Shown here one piece after another: positions 46,508 to 54,756 of a stretch of DNA of 64,000 nucleotides. This DNA is from Sulfidibacterium sp964456625 (GTDB taxonomy: Bacteria > Bacteroidota > Bacteroidia > Bacteroidales > F082): NCBI GenBank assembly GCA_964456625.1, contig CAYWBO010000005.1, forward strand, positions 18,823 through 82,822. Direction: 5' to 3'. Made by a program: the position numbers and the translations under genes. The first letter of the stretch is position 1, and every line of letters starts with the position of its first letter. Under the pieces are notes generated by a model. It was not told the DNA's origin. It ran no database searches and saw nothing but the letters and a program-made list of their open reading frames with translations.

Positions 46508-48292
46508 ATGCCAGACAAAGAAGCTTTAAAAGGCGGTGAATTTCTCATTAAAGAAACACAGGCGGCTGACATTTTCATCCCGGAAGAATTTGACGAAGAA
46601 CAACGGATGATGGCCGGGACCTGTCGCGATTTTACTGAGACACAGGTCGTCCCAAATATTGAAAAACTGGAACATCATGACAATGAACTCCTTTCGAAAC
46701 TGTTAAAAGACGCAGGAGAACTGGGATTGCTGGGCATTTCCCTACCTGAAGAATATGAAGGTTTCGGACAGAAATTCGTCACCACCATGCTCACGGTGGA
46801 AGAGATGGGGAAAGGTTTCAGCTATGCGGTGGCTTTTTCAGCACACACAGGCATCGGCACCTTGCCCATCCTATTTTTTGGAAATGAAGAACAAAAACAA
46901 AAATATCTGCCCAAGCTGGCTTCCGGGGAATATATCGGAGCCTATGCGTTGACAGAACCGGAGGCCGGTTCCGACCCCAACAGCGGCAAAACCAAAGCCG
47001 TTCTCAGTGATGATGGGAAATACTATACCGTCAACGGTGTGAAAATGTGGATCACCAACGGGGGCATTGCAGACATTTTTATTGTTTTTGCCAAGATCGG
47101 TGACGACAAAAACCTGAGTGCTTTTATCGTAGAACGCAACTCCGAAGGCCTGACCATCGGTGCCGAAGAAGACAAGATGGGAATTCGAGGGTCCTCAACC
47201 ACGCAGGTGTTTTTCGACAATGTGAAAGTTCCTGCCGAAAATTTGTTGGGAGAACGCAACGGGGGGTTTAAGATCGCCCTTTACATCCTGAACCTGGGCC
47301 GTATCAAACTCGCCGGAGCCGCTATCGGTGCCTGCAAGGCCACCATCGATTTGAGTGTGCAATATGCCAACGAGCGGAAACAGTTCGGAACGTTCATTTC
47401 CAGCTTCGGTGCCATTAAACACAAACTGGCTGAAATGGTGATCCGCACCTTTGCTACCGAGTCGTTGACCTATCGCGCCAGCCAGAATATTGATGATGCT
47501 ATCGATTCGCTGGTGGCCGCCGGAACGGATAAAGACCGCGCCAGTATCGAAGGACTGCGTCAGTATGGCATCGAGGCATCCATCGCCAAGGTCTTTGGAT
47601 CCGAAACCCTGGATTTTGTTGTGGATGAAGGCGTTCAGATCCATGGTGGCATGGGCTATTCTGCCGAGACTGCAGTAGAACGTGCTTATCGCGATTCGAG
47701 GATCAACCGAATTTTCGAAGGTACCAACGAAATCAACCGCATGGTGGTGGTGGGTGAACTTCTGAAGAGAGGCATGAAAGGCGAGTTGGACCTGCTTGGT
47801 CCCGCCAAAGCCGTTGCAGCCGAACTCATGGGTATTCCCGATTTCGGAAGCACCACCGTTGACTATTTGGAAGAAAAGCACAAACTGATTGCGAACTTCA
47901 AGAAAGCCATCCTGATGGTTGCCGGTGCGGCCCTGCAGAAATTCACCACATCGCTTCAGGAACAACAGGAGATCATGATGAATGTGGCTGACATGCTGAT
48001 GTACACCTATGCAGCAGAATCCACATTATTACGTGTTGAGAAACTGGGTGCCATGTACGACGAAACGAAACATGCCATTTATAAAGATATGCTGGATGTC
48101 ATGCTCTATGACACGGCTGCCAGGATCAACAAGATTGGGGTGGATGCCGTAAACTCTTTCGCCGAAGGCGATGAACAAGCCGGTATGCTCATGGGTATGA
48201 AACGCTTTACCAAAGCAGCGCCTGTGAACGTTGTGACTGCCAGAAGAAGAATTGCCGATCAAATCATTGAAGCCGGCAAGTACTGTTTTTAG
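46508..48292 (+). CDS. Acyl-CoA dehydrogenase
   Basis: A 594-residue FAD enzyme for the first oxidation step of fatty acyl-CoA. The dehydrogenase core (about 20-410) has YALTEPEAGSDPNSGKTKA (FAD/substrate loop), VKMWITNGGIADIF, and the catalytic glutamate in RIFEGTNEINRM. The extra C-terminal 180 residues are helical, as in the VLCAD/AcdA-like long members. No quinone or ETF partner gene is in the window. A strong terminator follows within 12 bases, closing the marR to dehydrogenase operon. Confidence 0.93.
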   Translation: MPDKEALKGGEFLIKETQAADIFIPEEFDEEQRMMAGTCRDFTETQVVPNIEKLEHHDNELLSKLLKDAGELGLLGISLPEEYEGFGQKFVTTMLTVEEMGKGFSYAVAFSAHTGIGTLPILFFGNEEQKQKYLPKLASGEYIGAYALTEPEAGSDPNSGKTKAVLSDDGKYYTVNGVKMWITNGGIADIFIVFAKIGDDKNLSAFIVERNSEGLTIGAEEDKMGIRGSSTTQVFFDNVKVPAENLLGERNGGFKIALYILNLGRIKLAGAAIGACKATIDLSVQYANERKQFGTFISSFGAIKHKLAEMVIRTFATESLTYRASQNIDDAIDSLVAAGTDKDRASIEGLRQYGIEASIAKVFGSETLDFVVDEGVQIHGGMGYSAETAVERAYRDSRINRIFEGTNEINRMVVVGELLKRGMKGELDLLGPAKAVAAELMGIPDFGSTTVDYLEEKHKLIANFKKAILMVAGAALQKFTTSLQEQQEIMMNVADMLMYTYAAESTLLRVEKLGAMYDETKHAIYKDMLDVMLYDTAARINKIGVDAVNSFAEGDEQAGMLMGMKRFTKAAPVNVVTARRRIADQIIEAGKYCF

Positions 48293-48304
48293 TTAGAACA
48301 ATTG

Positions 48305-48336
48305 GGGGCGGGGTTCAAGCACCCTGCCCCTTTTTT
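48305..48336 (+). terminator. Intrinsic terminator after the beta-oxidation operon
   Basis: Arms GGGGC-G-GGGT (from 48305) and ACCC-T-GCCCC (to 48330) form a GC-rich stem with one internal mismatch and a short loop. It is followed by six T (48331-48336) and begins 13 bases after the acyl-CoA dehydrogenase stop. Confidence 0.9.
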
Positions 48337-48438
48337 GATGTCTCTGGATCGGATTTTTATCCGAAAAATGCCGGATCCTTTGAAGGATTATAACTCAAAA
48401 TCAGTATCTTTATACTTAAATCAAAAACAAGTTGGGGG

Positions 48439-48921
48439 ATGGGGAAACAAAAGGATTTCAGAAAATTAGCGAACAACGGATTTCTGCTGAAACTATTTTT
48501 TCTGCGCAAGATGCCCATGGGCATTCTCAGCGGAATGAAAGTGACGGCACTGGATGAAAATCATTGCAGCGTATCGGTACCGTATAATTATCTCACCAAA
48601 AATCCTTTTCAGTCGACATATTTTGCCGTTCAGAGTATGGCTGCCGAACTTTCTTCGGGGGCCATGGCCATTTCTGAAGTAATGCAGGCGTCCCGTCCCG
48701 TCTCGATGCTGGTGCTGGACATGAAAGCGGACTTCACAAAAAAAGCCCGGAGCAAAGTCGTTTTCACCTGTGAGAATGGAAAAGAGATTGCCGAAGCTGT
48801 TAAAAATGCAGTTTCCACGGGAGAAGGACAAACCGTTACCATCACCTCCGAAGGAATAGATGCTCAGGGCGACAAGGTCTCCAAGTTTCAGTTTACCTGG
48901 ACTTTTAAAGCAAGGAGTTAA
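48439..48921 (+). CDS. DUF4442 hotdog-fold protein, thioesterase-like
   Basis: A 160-residue cytoplasmic protein. The pattern of a short helix (STYFAVQSMAAELSSGAMA) followed by beta strands (MLVLDMKADFTKKARSKVVFTCE, TVTITSEGIDAQGD) fits the hotdog fold of DUF4442, a group related to acyl-CoA thioesterases. The usual catalytic Asp/Glu cannot be assigned with certainty. It lies 66 bases ahead of the acyl-CoA ligase gene, so the two probably form a small unit downstream of the beta-oxidation operon. A one-mismatch -7 box (TATCTTTA) near 48409 may drive them. Confidence 0.8.
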   Translation: MGKQKDFRKLANNGFLLKLFFLRKMPMGILSGMKVTALDENHCSVSVPYNYLTKNPFQSTYFAVQSMAAELSSGAMAISEVMQASRPVSMLVLDMKADFTKKARSKVVFTCENGKEIAEAVKNAVSTGEGQTVTITSEGIDAQGDKVSKFQFTWTFKARS

Positions 48922-48986
48922 CCACAGTCCGTTTTTTATTTTAGAATTTTCTCAATCGATTGAAATAACAACCTAAACTATTAACC

Positions 48987-50810
48987 ATGAAACTGGAAAG
49001 AAACTTTGACATCCTCGACCAAAATGTGGTAGAACACAACCACGAAGCTGCCCTGTCTATCAAGAGAAACGGGATATGGGAAAATTTCAGCACCAACCAG
49101 TACAAAGAAAATGTGGACCTTTTCAGCTACGGTCTGCTGGCTTTAGGCTTTCAGAAAGGCGAAAAAATCCTGACCATCTCCAACAACCGCCCGGAATGGA
49201 ATTTCGTGGATCTGGGGATGGGCCAGATCGGGGTGATCCATGTGCCGGTGTATCCCAACATCGGTGATGACGAAACACGTTACATCCTGGAACATTCGGA
49301 CGCCCGGATCGTCATCGTCTCATCTAAAGAGTATTATAAGCGGATCAAGACACTGGCCGCCGACGTGCCAAAAATTGAAAAAATTTACACCTTCGATAAG
49401 GTGAAAGGAGCGCCGCACTGGACCGAGATCCAGGAAACCGGCAAAAAGGAACAGAAAAAATTTGAGCCGGAGCTCCCAAAAATCAAGGAAAGTATCTCAA
49501 AAGACGACCTGCTTTCCATCATTTACACTTCAGGCACCACAGGACGTTCCAAGGGCGTCATGCTCACGCATTTCAATTTCATGAGCAATGTAAAGGCCAC
49601 ACAACTGCTCCTGCCGGTGAATCCAAAAGAGCGATGGCTGAGCTTTTTGCCCATGTGTCATGTACTGGAACGGATGGTCAATTATTTGGTCCAGTCAATG
49701 GGATTGGATGTTTACTATGTGGAAAGCATCGACACGCTGGGTGAAAACCTGAATGAATGCCATCCGCATGGTTTTGCGTCAGTTCCGCGTGTTCTGGAGA
49801 AGCTCTATGATAAAATCACGTTAAAAGCCAAAGAGCTTCACGGCATCAAACGTTCGATCTTCGACTGGGCCGTTAACCTGGGGCTTCGTTATGAAGATGA
49901 TCCTACAAAACGCAGTGGGTGGTACAATCTGCAGCTGTCGCTGGCCCGCAAACTGGTGTTCAGCAAATGGCATGAGGCGCTGGGCGGCAACCTGCGGGTA
50001 GTCATTTCCGGAGGAGCAGCCCTGCAACCCCGGCTGGCCAAGATTTTCAGTGCCGCCGGCCTTAAAGTGGCACAGGGTTACGGGCTCACGGAAACCTCAC
50101 CTGTGATCTCCGTCAACTGGGATGACTATCCGCACATGCAGGCCGGAAGCGTAGGGCCGATCATTGAAGACGTAGAAGTTCAAATAGCGGAAGATGGTGA
50201 AATTCTGATGAAAGGCCCCAACCTGATGGTGGGTTATTACAAAGATCCCGAACGGACCAAAGAAGTCATTGATGAGGAAGGCTGGTTCCATACAGGAGAC
50301 ATCGGTAAAATCGAAAACGGGGTCCTGTGGATTACCGACCGGAAAAAAGAGATCTTCAAACTTTCAACCGGGAAGTATGTGGCACCGCAAATCGTGGAAA
50401 ATCTCTTTAAAGAATCACCGCTAATAGAACAGATCCTGGTGGTGGGCGAGGGGGAAAAATTTGCTGCTGCCATTATCAGTCCTAACTTTCATTATTTGCA
50501 TGGCTGGTGTTTTAAGAACAATATTAAGTTTGGTAACAACCAGGACCTGGTACATCATCCTAAGGTTCTGGAGCGTTATCAGGAAGAAGTAGATCGCATC
50601 AATCAGGGACTGGGGCACCACAGGCAGGTGAAGAAATTTGCCCTGACCTGCCGCGAATGGACCACGGAAACCGGTGAGCTCTCCCCCACCCTGAAATTAA
50701 AACGCAACTACCTGAAAAAACTTTACGGACTTAAACTGGATTATATATACGGTTATTCCGATGAATTCGGAGATCTCGAGCTACCGGAAAATGATAATTC
50801 AACAGACTAA
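48987..50810 (+). CDS. Long-chain fatty acid--CoA ligase (AMP-forming)
   Basis: A 607-residue adenylate-forming enzyme that activates fatty acids to acyl-CoA for beta-oxidation. The P-loop-like motif is IIYTSGTTGRSKGVMLTH, the A5 region is GYGLTETSPVIS, the Asp of A7 is in WFHTGDIG and the hinge is DRKKEIFKLSTGKYV. The size and the LSFLPMCHVLERM segment resemble the long-chain ligase (FACS) group. It completes a plausible pathway of activation, oxidation and thiolysis spanning 42345-50810. It is membrane-peripheral at most, with no signal peptide. Confidence 0.94.
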   Translation: MKLERNFDILDQNVVEHNHEAALSIKRNGIWENFSTNQYKENVDLFSYGLLALGFQKGEKILTISNNRPEWNFVDLGMGQIGVIHVPVYPNIGDDETRYILEHSDARIVIVSSKEYYKRIKTLAADVPKIEKIYTFDKVKGAPHWTEIQETGKKEQKKFEPELPKIKESISKDDLLSIIYTSGTTGRSKGVMLTHFNFMSNVKATQLLLPVNPKERWLSFLPMCHVLERMVNYLVQSMGLDVYYVESIDTLGENLNECHPHGFASVPRVLEKLYDKITLKAKELHGIKRSIFDWAVNLGLRYEDDPTKRSGWYNLQLSLARKLVFSKWHEALGGNLRVVISGGAALQPRLAKIFSAAGLKVAQGYGLTETSPVISVNWDDYPHMQAGSVGPIIEDVEVQIAEDGEILMKGPNLMVGYYKDPERTKEVIDEEGWFHTGDIGKIENGVLWITDRKKEIFKLSTGKYVAPQIVENLFKESPLIEQILVVGEGEKFAAAIISPNFHYLHGWCFKNNIKFGNNQDLVHHPKVLERYQEEVDRINQGLGHHRQVKKFALTCREWTTETGELSPTLKLKRNYLKKLYGLKLDYIYGYSDEFGDLELPENDNSTD

Positions 50811-50889
50811 AATCTCATTTTACTCCACGAGACAGGGGGATTTAGCAAACCAGATCCAGGCTTTTTTGGGGAGACTCAAATTTCAAAAA

Positions 50890-50947
50890 CAATGTGCATT
50901 GAAATTTGTTAGTCGAACAAATCCCGATAGCGAAGCGTCATCGGGAT
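50890..50947. repeat. Three adjoining inverted repeats in the spacer before gapA
   Basis: Three hairpins sit end to end. CAATGTGCATTG is at 50890-50901. ATTTGTT pairs with AACAAAT across a 5-base loop at 50904-50922. ATCCCGAT pairs with ATCGGGAT at 50921-50947. The last may end the acyl-CoA ligase transcript, although no T run follows. The ATCCCGAT/ATCGGGAT pair resembles the dispersed intergenic palindromes of some Bacteroidota. The rest of the 50811-51065 spacer holds the gapA promoter. Confidence 0.7.
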
Positions 50948-51040
50948 AAATGGACCAGCACAATTTAGTTGAAATTATCTTTGAAAAAAAAGTTTCTCTT
51001 TCCGATATATCGAATTAGTGAAATAAGGCAGTTCATTTTT

Positions 51041-51048
51041 TAACTTTG
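51041..51048 (+). promoter_or_regulatory. -7 box of gapA
   Basis: TAACTTTG, a perfect TAnnTTTG match, 17 bases before the ATG at 51066. Confidence 0.7.
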
Positions 51049-51065
51049 CGGCCAAATTACAGCAA

Positions 51066-52079
51066 ATGTCAAAGATCAGAGTTGCCATCAACGGTTTCGG
51101 CCGGATCGGGCGTATTACTTTCCGCAATATTCAAAAGAACAACAATATGGAGGTCGTGGCCATCAACGACCTCACCGATTCCGCTAACCTGGCCCATTTA
51201 TTAAAATACGACTCCGTGCAGCGCGCTTTCGACGGTGTGGTGGAGCACAACGGAGGCCACATTTATGTCAACGGAAAGCAGGTCCTCACGTTACAGGAAC
51301 CCGATCCGGGAAAACTTCCCTGGAAAGAGCTGGACATTGATGTGGTGATCGAATCCACAGGACAGTTCGTAGACCGGAAAGATGCCATCAAACATGTAGA
51401 GCTTTCGGGGGCTAAAAAAGTAATAATCTCTGCTCCTGCCAAAGGCGAACGCGACGATGTGAAATATGTGGTACTGGGCGTTAATGATGAGATCATCGAC
51501 AAAAAGGATGTGATCATTTCCAACGCCTCCTGCACCACCAACAACGTGGCCCCACTCATTATGATTCTGGATGAATTGTGGGGCATCGACAAGGCTTTCA
51601 TGACGACAGTACATTCCTACACGAAAGATCAGAATATTGTGGATGGCCCGCACCAGGACTGGCGCCGCGGACGTGCGGCAGCCTATTCCATCGTGCCTAC
51701 AACCACCGGGGCTGCGAAAGCGGCCACCAAAATTTTCCCGCACCTGAAAAACAACCTGGGCGGCGCGGGAATCCGTGTCCCGGTCCCGGACGGATCGCTT
51801 ACCGACCTGACCTGCACACTAAAAAAATCCACAAGTGTCGAAGCCATCAATGCAGCTTTTAAAGAAGCGGCCGAAGGCCGTTTGAAAGGAATCCTGCAAT
51901 ACACCGAAGACCCCATCGTTTCGGCAGACGTGATCGGGAATCCCCATTCAGCCATATTCGATGCCAACCTCACAGCAGTTTTGGGAGATAAAAACAAACT
52001 GGTGAAAGTGGTGGCCTGGTACGACAACGAAATGGGCTACTCAAGCCGCCTTGTAGAATTAATAGAAAAGTTTGTTTAG
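51066..52079 (+). CDS. gapA: Type I glyceraldehyde-3-phosphate dehydrogenase
   Basis: A 337-residue glycolytic enzyme that oxidises glyceraldehyde 3-phosphate with NAD and phosphate. The Rossmann motif NGFGRIGR opens the protein (9-16), and the catalytic cysteine is C156 in SNASCTTNN. The histidine is in TTVHSYT, and GAAKAATKIFP and WYDNEMGYS are standard. It has its own promoter and is convergent with the LuxR-type regulator. Length and motifs are entirely normal, so this is the housekeeping form. Confidence 0.97.
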   Translation: MSKIRVAINGFGRIGRITFRNIQKNNNMEVVAINDLTDSANLAHLLKYDSVQRAFDGVVEHNGGHIYVNGKQVLTLQEPDPGKLPWKELDIDVVIESTGQFVDRKDAIKHVELSGAKKVIISAPAKGERDDVKYVVLGVNDEIIDKKDVIISNASCTTNNVAPLIMILDELWGIDKAFMTTVHSYTKDQNIVDGPHQDWRRGRAAAYSIVPTTTGAAKAATKIFPHLKNNLGGAGIRVPVPDGSLTDLTCTLKKSTSVEAINAAFKEAAEGRLKGILQYTEDPIVSADVIGNPHSAIFDANLTAVLGDKNKLVKVVAWYDNEMGYSSRLVELIEKFV

Positions 52080-52122
52080 GAAATAATTGCTGGACTTCAG
52101 GACTTCAATCGCTGAATGGCTC

Positions 52123-52779
52123 CTATTCCACCTGAATGATATTGTTCTTGATGGCAAATTTTACCAGATCGACCGTGGTTTTCAACTCAATCTTCTTCAT
52201 GATGTTGTTTTTGTGCGTTTCCACCGTGCGCACACTAATAAATAACTTCTCCGCAATCTGCCGGTTGGAGTAGCTTTCCGCGAAAAGTGTCAGCACTTCC
52301 AGCTCCCGGGCAGACAACAGTTTCATTTTGTTTTCCTTTTCCAGCGGCGCCACATTCTGATCCGAAAGATAGCTGTGCAGTAATATATCTGTGATGGAGC
52401 GGGCATAAAATTCATGCCCATTACGCAAAGTGTAAATGGCTTCCAGAACCTCTTCGCGGGTCGTATCATAAGCCAGGTGTCCTTTAGCTCCCGCTTTGAT
52501 GGTTTTTAACAGGAAATTTTCATCATTAAACATCGAGAGGACCAACACTTTTGTCTTGGTGGTACTTTGTGTAAAAAGCCGAAGGGACTCCAGGTCCTTT
52601 ACCTGAGGCGTATAAAATGAAACCAGCACGATGTGCACCGGTTTTTCACCATTGTACTTCTGCAGTTGTTCCAAACTTTCGAAACTTCCTGCAACTTCAA
52701 TGTCATCTGTAGTACTAATTAATGCTCCCAATGCATCCGCTATGATTGGGTACTGACTTACCAGAGCAACAGATATCAT
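52123..52779 (-). CDS. NarL/LuxR-type regulator with degenerate receiver domain
   Basis: A 218-residue regulator. The HTH domain (about 155-215) is typical: LSARELEVLTLFAESYSNRQIAEKLFISVRTVETHKNNI. The receiver fold (1-120) keeps the right hydrophobic strands but has lost the phosphotransfer site. S8-Q9 replace the acidic pair, S54 replaces the phosphoacceptor Asp in VLVSFYTP, and Y104 stands where the lysine should be in GHLAYD. Such a protein cannot be phosphorylated in the usual way and probably works by ligand, partner or abundance control. No histidine kinase gene is adjacent. A one-mismatch -7 box lies upstream. Confidence 0.9.
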   Translation of the reverse strand: MISVALVSQYPIIADALGALISTTDDIEVAGSFESLEQLQKYNGEKPVHIVLVSFYTPQVKDLESLRLFTQSTTKTKVLVLSMFNDENFLLKTIKAGAKGHLAYDTTREEVLEAIYTLRNGHEFYARSITDILLHSYLSDQNVAPLEKENKMKLLSARELEVLTLFAESYSNRQIAEKLFISVRTVETHKNNIMKKIELKTTVDLVKFAIKNNIIQVE

Positions 52780-52902
52780 CTTAACAGGCTTATTTACGCT
52801 TGCGAAGTTAAAAAATAATTGGGATTTAAAACGTTTTCTGAGCGCTTATCCAATCATATTACCTGTTAATTTGTTTAGCTATAAGCGAGATGGAATCACA
52901 CC

Positions 52903-53481
52903 TTAGAGAAAGATAAGCTTTCTCCCATGAAGGAGTTCTTCAATTTCGGGAGGGGGTCCCAAAAACTGTTCACGAAAACGGTCCATCTCCCCTTTCGTCT
53001 GTTCGGACAAGAGCTCCGACATCTCTTCCATGACTTCTTCTCCGATGGCCATGGGCGGGGTATTCATGATCATACGGTTCCCGTCAAACTGGCCGATCAA
53101 CTGATATTCCTTCATCTCATCAACCGGCTTATCTTTGAAAAAGCATTTGGAAAGCCAGTCATGTAGATTAAAATTAGCCAGGTCGATGGTGATCACCGGC
53201 CCTCCTTTTTCCTGGATGATCCGCTGGTAATATTCCTGCAGGTTTCTCATCGACTCTTCCGACATACCTTTTTGCATCTCCTGATAACAGTCGAGACACA
53301 TGGCATATTCGAATAGCGTGGCGCTGTAATGGCTCTCGGAATAGTTCTTCATCGCCTTTTCGATAACATAGCGGGTACCGTCCTCCAACAAGTTCTTGCC
53401 GCAAACCACACAGGTGTCAAAAGGTTTACCTTCTCCGTCGGAGTAAAATTGCTCAGGGATGTCAATCATAAAATCGTCCAT
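52903..53481 (-). CDS. Hypothetical protein with CxxC zinc-ribbon-like pairs
   Basis: A 192-residue cytoplasmic protein that I do not recognise. The N-terminal third carries two CxxC pairs, CVVC (near 25) and CLDC (near 72), spaced like a treble-clef or zinc ribbon. The middle is helical (MQKGMSEESMRNLQEYYQRI), followed by a beta/helical segment (FDGNRMIMNTPPMAIGEE). An acidic, Met-rich region then leads to a C-terminus with LGPPPEIEELLHGRK. There is no signal peptide. It stands alone between the degenerate regulator and the DUF4831 gene, with spacers of 123 and 83 bases. Function is unknown. Confidence 0.75.
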   Translation of the reverse strand: MDDFMIDIPEQFYSDGEGKPFDTCVVCGKNLLEDGTRYVIEKAMKNYSESHYSATLFEYAMCLDCYQEMQKGMSEESMRNLQEYYQRIIQEKGGPVITIDLANFNLHDWLSKCFFKDKPVDEMKEYQLIGQFDGNRMIMNTPPMAIGEEVMEEMSELLSEQTKGEMDRFREQFLGPPPEIEELLHGRKLIFL

Positions 53482-53564
53482 AGCGAATTGCAGTTTGAAA
53501 CAGCCAATTTAAAGTGTAAAACAAACAATTTTTGATAGGGAACTTGTTTTCAATCCAAGAAGTT

Positions 53565-54716
53565 TTATTCACTGATGATCCGCACCAGCGCTCCGGTTGA
53601 AGGATCCAAAAGAACATGTGAATTTGTCATTGTCGCAGTGGCCACAACACCCAACTGCGGAACGGTAAAGATATCGGAATAAAAAGCATTACCCTGTACC
53701 ACAACACTGACACTGGCTTTTACAGGAATGCGATAGAAAAGTTCATCAGGAGCTGCTGTGGTAGCACCAGCGATATTGTCCATATCGTTCACCGGAGTAA
53801 CATTTAGCGTTATCGCTTCAGTATTTCCACCCTTGGCGATGTATTCCATCAGCGTCTTCGAAAGCCGTCCTTTTTCAGGGTCGAATTCGAAGTTTCGCAC
53901 CACGGTAGTCCGTGTTTCCTTACCCAAAAACAGCGCCAGGTATTCGTCCTCAAGTTTCTTCAGCTGGTCATCCATATACTTGATGCCTTCTCCGTAGTTC
54001 ACTTCCTGATAACCCGTCAAAAGATTATAACGGCTCGTACGGATCTTATGGATCAGCTGGGCGGCATCGTTGGCCTGATCTTCGGGGGAAAGGTTGATCC
54101 AGGAAGTCCTGAACTTAAATCGCTTGATGGTGACCGTGTCTATGGTCACTTTTCTGACCAGCGTATCCATCTGCTGAGCCCGACTGTACAGGGCTCCCAT
54201 ACTGAACTTTCCCGCATTGAGGTCATTGGAATAAACCAGAATCTGGCTGGAAGGCTGACCTGATATATCTTCCTTCTTGCCTTCAATTTTAAAGCCGTAG
54301 CCCATCAACGCACCCTCTCCATTCAGCTGAAAGCTTGCCACACGGGGGTTCTTGGAAGATCTCTCTCGAGGAAACTCGATATAATAAATGTGTGAGGGAT
54401 CCGCCACGGAAACAGGCTCTACCTTTACAGCCAGGAGCTTGTAATAAGTTTGGTTACTCTTGATATAATTGTCAGTGCCAAGATACTTCTGCGTGTACTC
54501 AGCAAAGGGCCCCGGAACCTCCGTTATCTGTTCCAGCACCAGGTGTACTTTAAACACCGTTTTGGGAAGGGCATAATAAACTCCGGTAGAACCGGGAAGG
54601 AGTTTCTTGCCTGTGGCCTTTGTGACCAAATACTGTTGTTGCGCCCTCACCTGCCCAAAGGCGGTAAGAAGCGCAACTAACAATATCATATTCAGAAAAT
54701 AATTTCTAGGCTTCAT
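53565..54716 (-). CDS. DUF4831 secreted protein
   Basis: A 383-residue protein with a signal peptide (1-25, GQVRAQ). The mature part begins with the family's characteristic GVYYALPKTVFKVHLVLEQ block, and later strands such as IYYIEFPRERSSKNPRVASF also fit DUF4831, a Bacteroidota-specific family of unknown function. A helical segment (about 235-262, GYQEVNYGEGIKYMDDQLKKL) precedes a second beta domain. It has its own -7 box and is likely periplasmic or outer-membrane associated. Confidence 0.88.
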   Translation of the reverse strand: MKPRNYFLNMILLVALLTAFGQVRAQQQYLVTKATGKKLLPGSTGVYYALPKTVFKVHLVLEQITEVPGPFAEYTQKYLGTDNYIKSNQTYYKLLAVKVEPVSVADPSHIYYIEFPRERSSKNPRVASFQLNGEGALMGYGFKIEGKKEDISGQPSSQILVYSNDLNAGKFSMGALYSRAQQMDTLVRKVTIDTVTIKRFKFRTSWINLSPEDQANDAAQLIHKIRTSRYNLLTGYQEVNYGEGIKYMDDQLKKLEDEYLALFLGKETRTTVVRNFEFDPEKGRLSKTLMEYIAKGGNTEAITLNVTPVNDMDNIAGATTAAPDELFYRIPVKASVSVVVQGNAFYSDIFTVPQLGVVATATMTNSHVLLDPSTGALVRIISE

Positions 54717-54738
54717 CTTTTCGTTTTGTTCTAAAGAC

Positions 54739-54746
54739 CAAAACTA
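54739..54746 (-). promoter_or_regulatory. -7 box of the DUF4831 gene
   Basis: Minus strand TAGTTTTG, a perfect TAnnTTTG match, 22 bases upstream of the ATG at 54716. It lies just after the glnN stop. Confidence 0.6.
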
Positions 54747-54756
54747 CAAAAAACCT

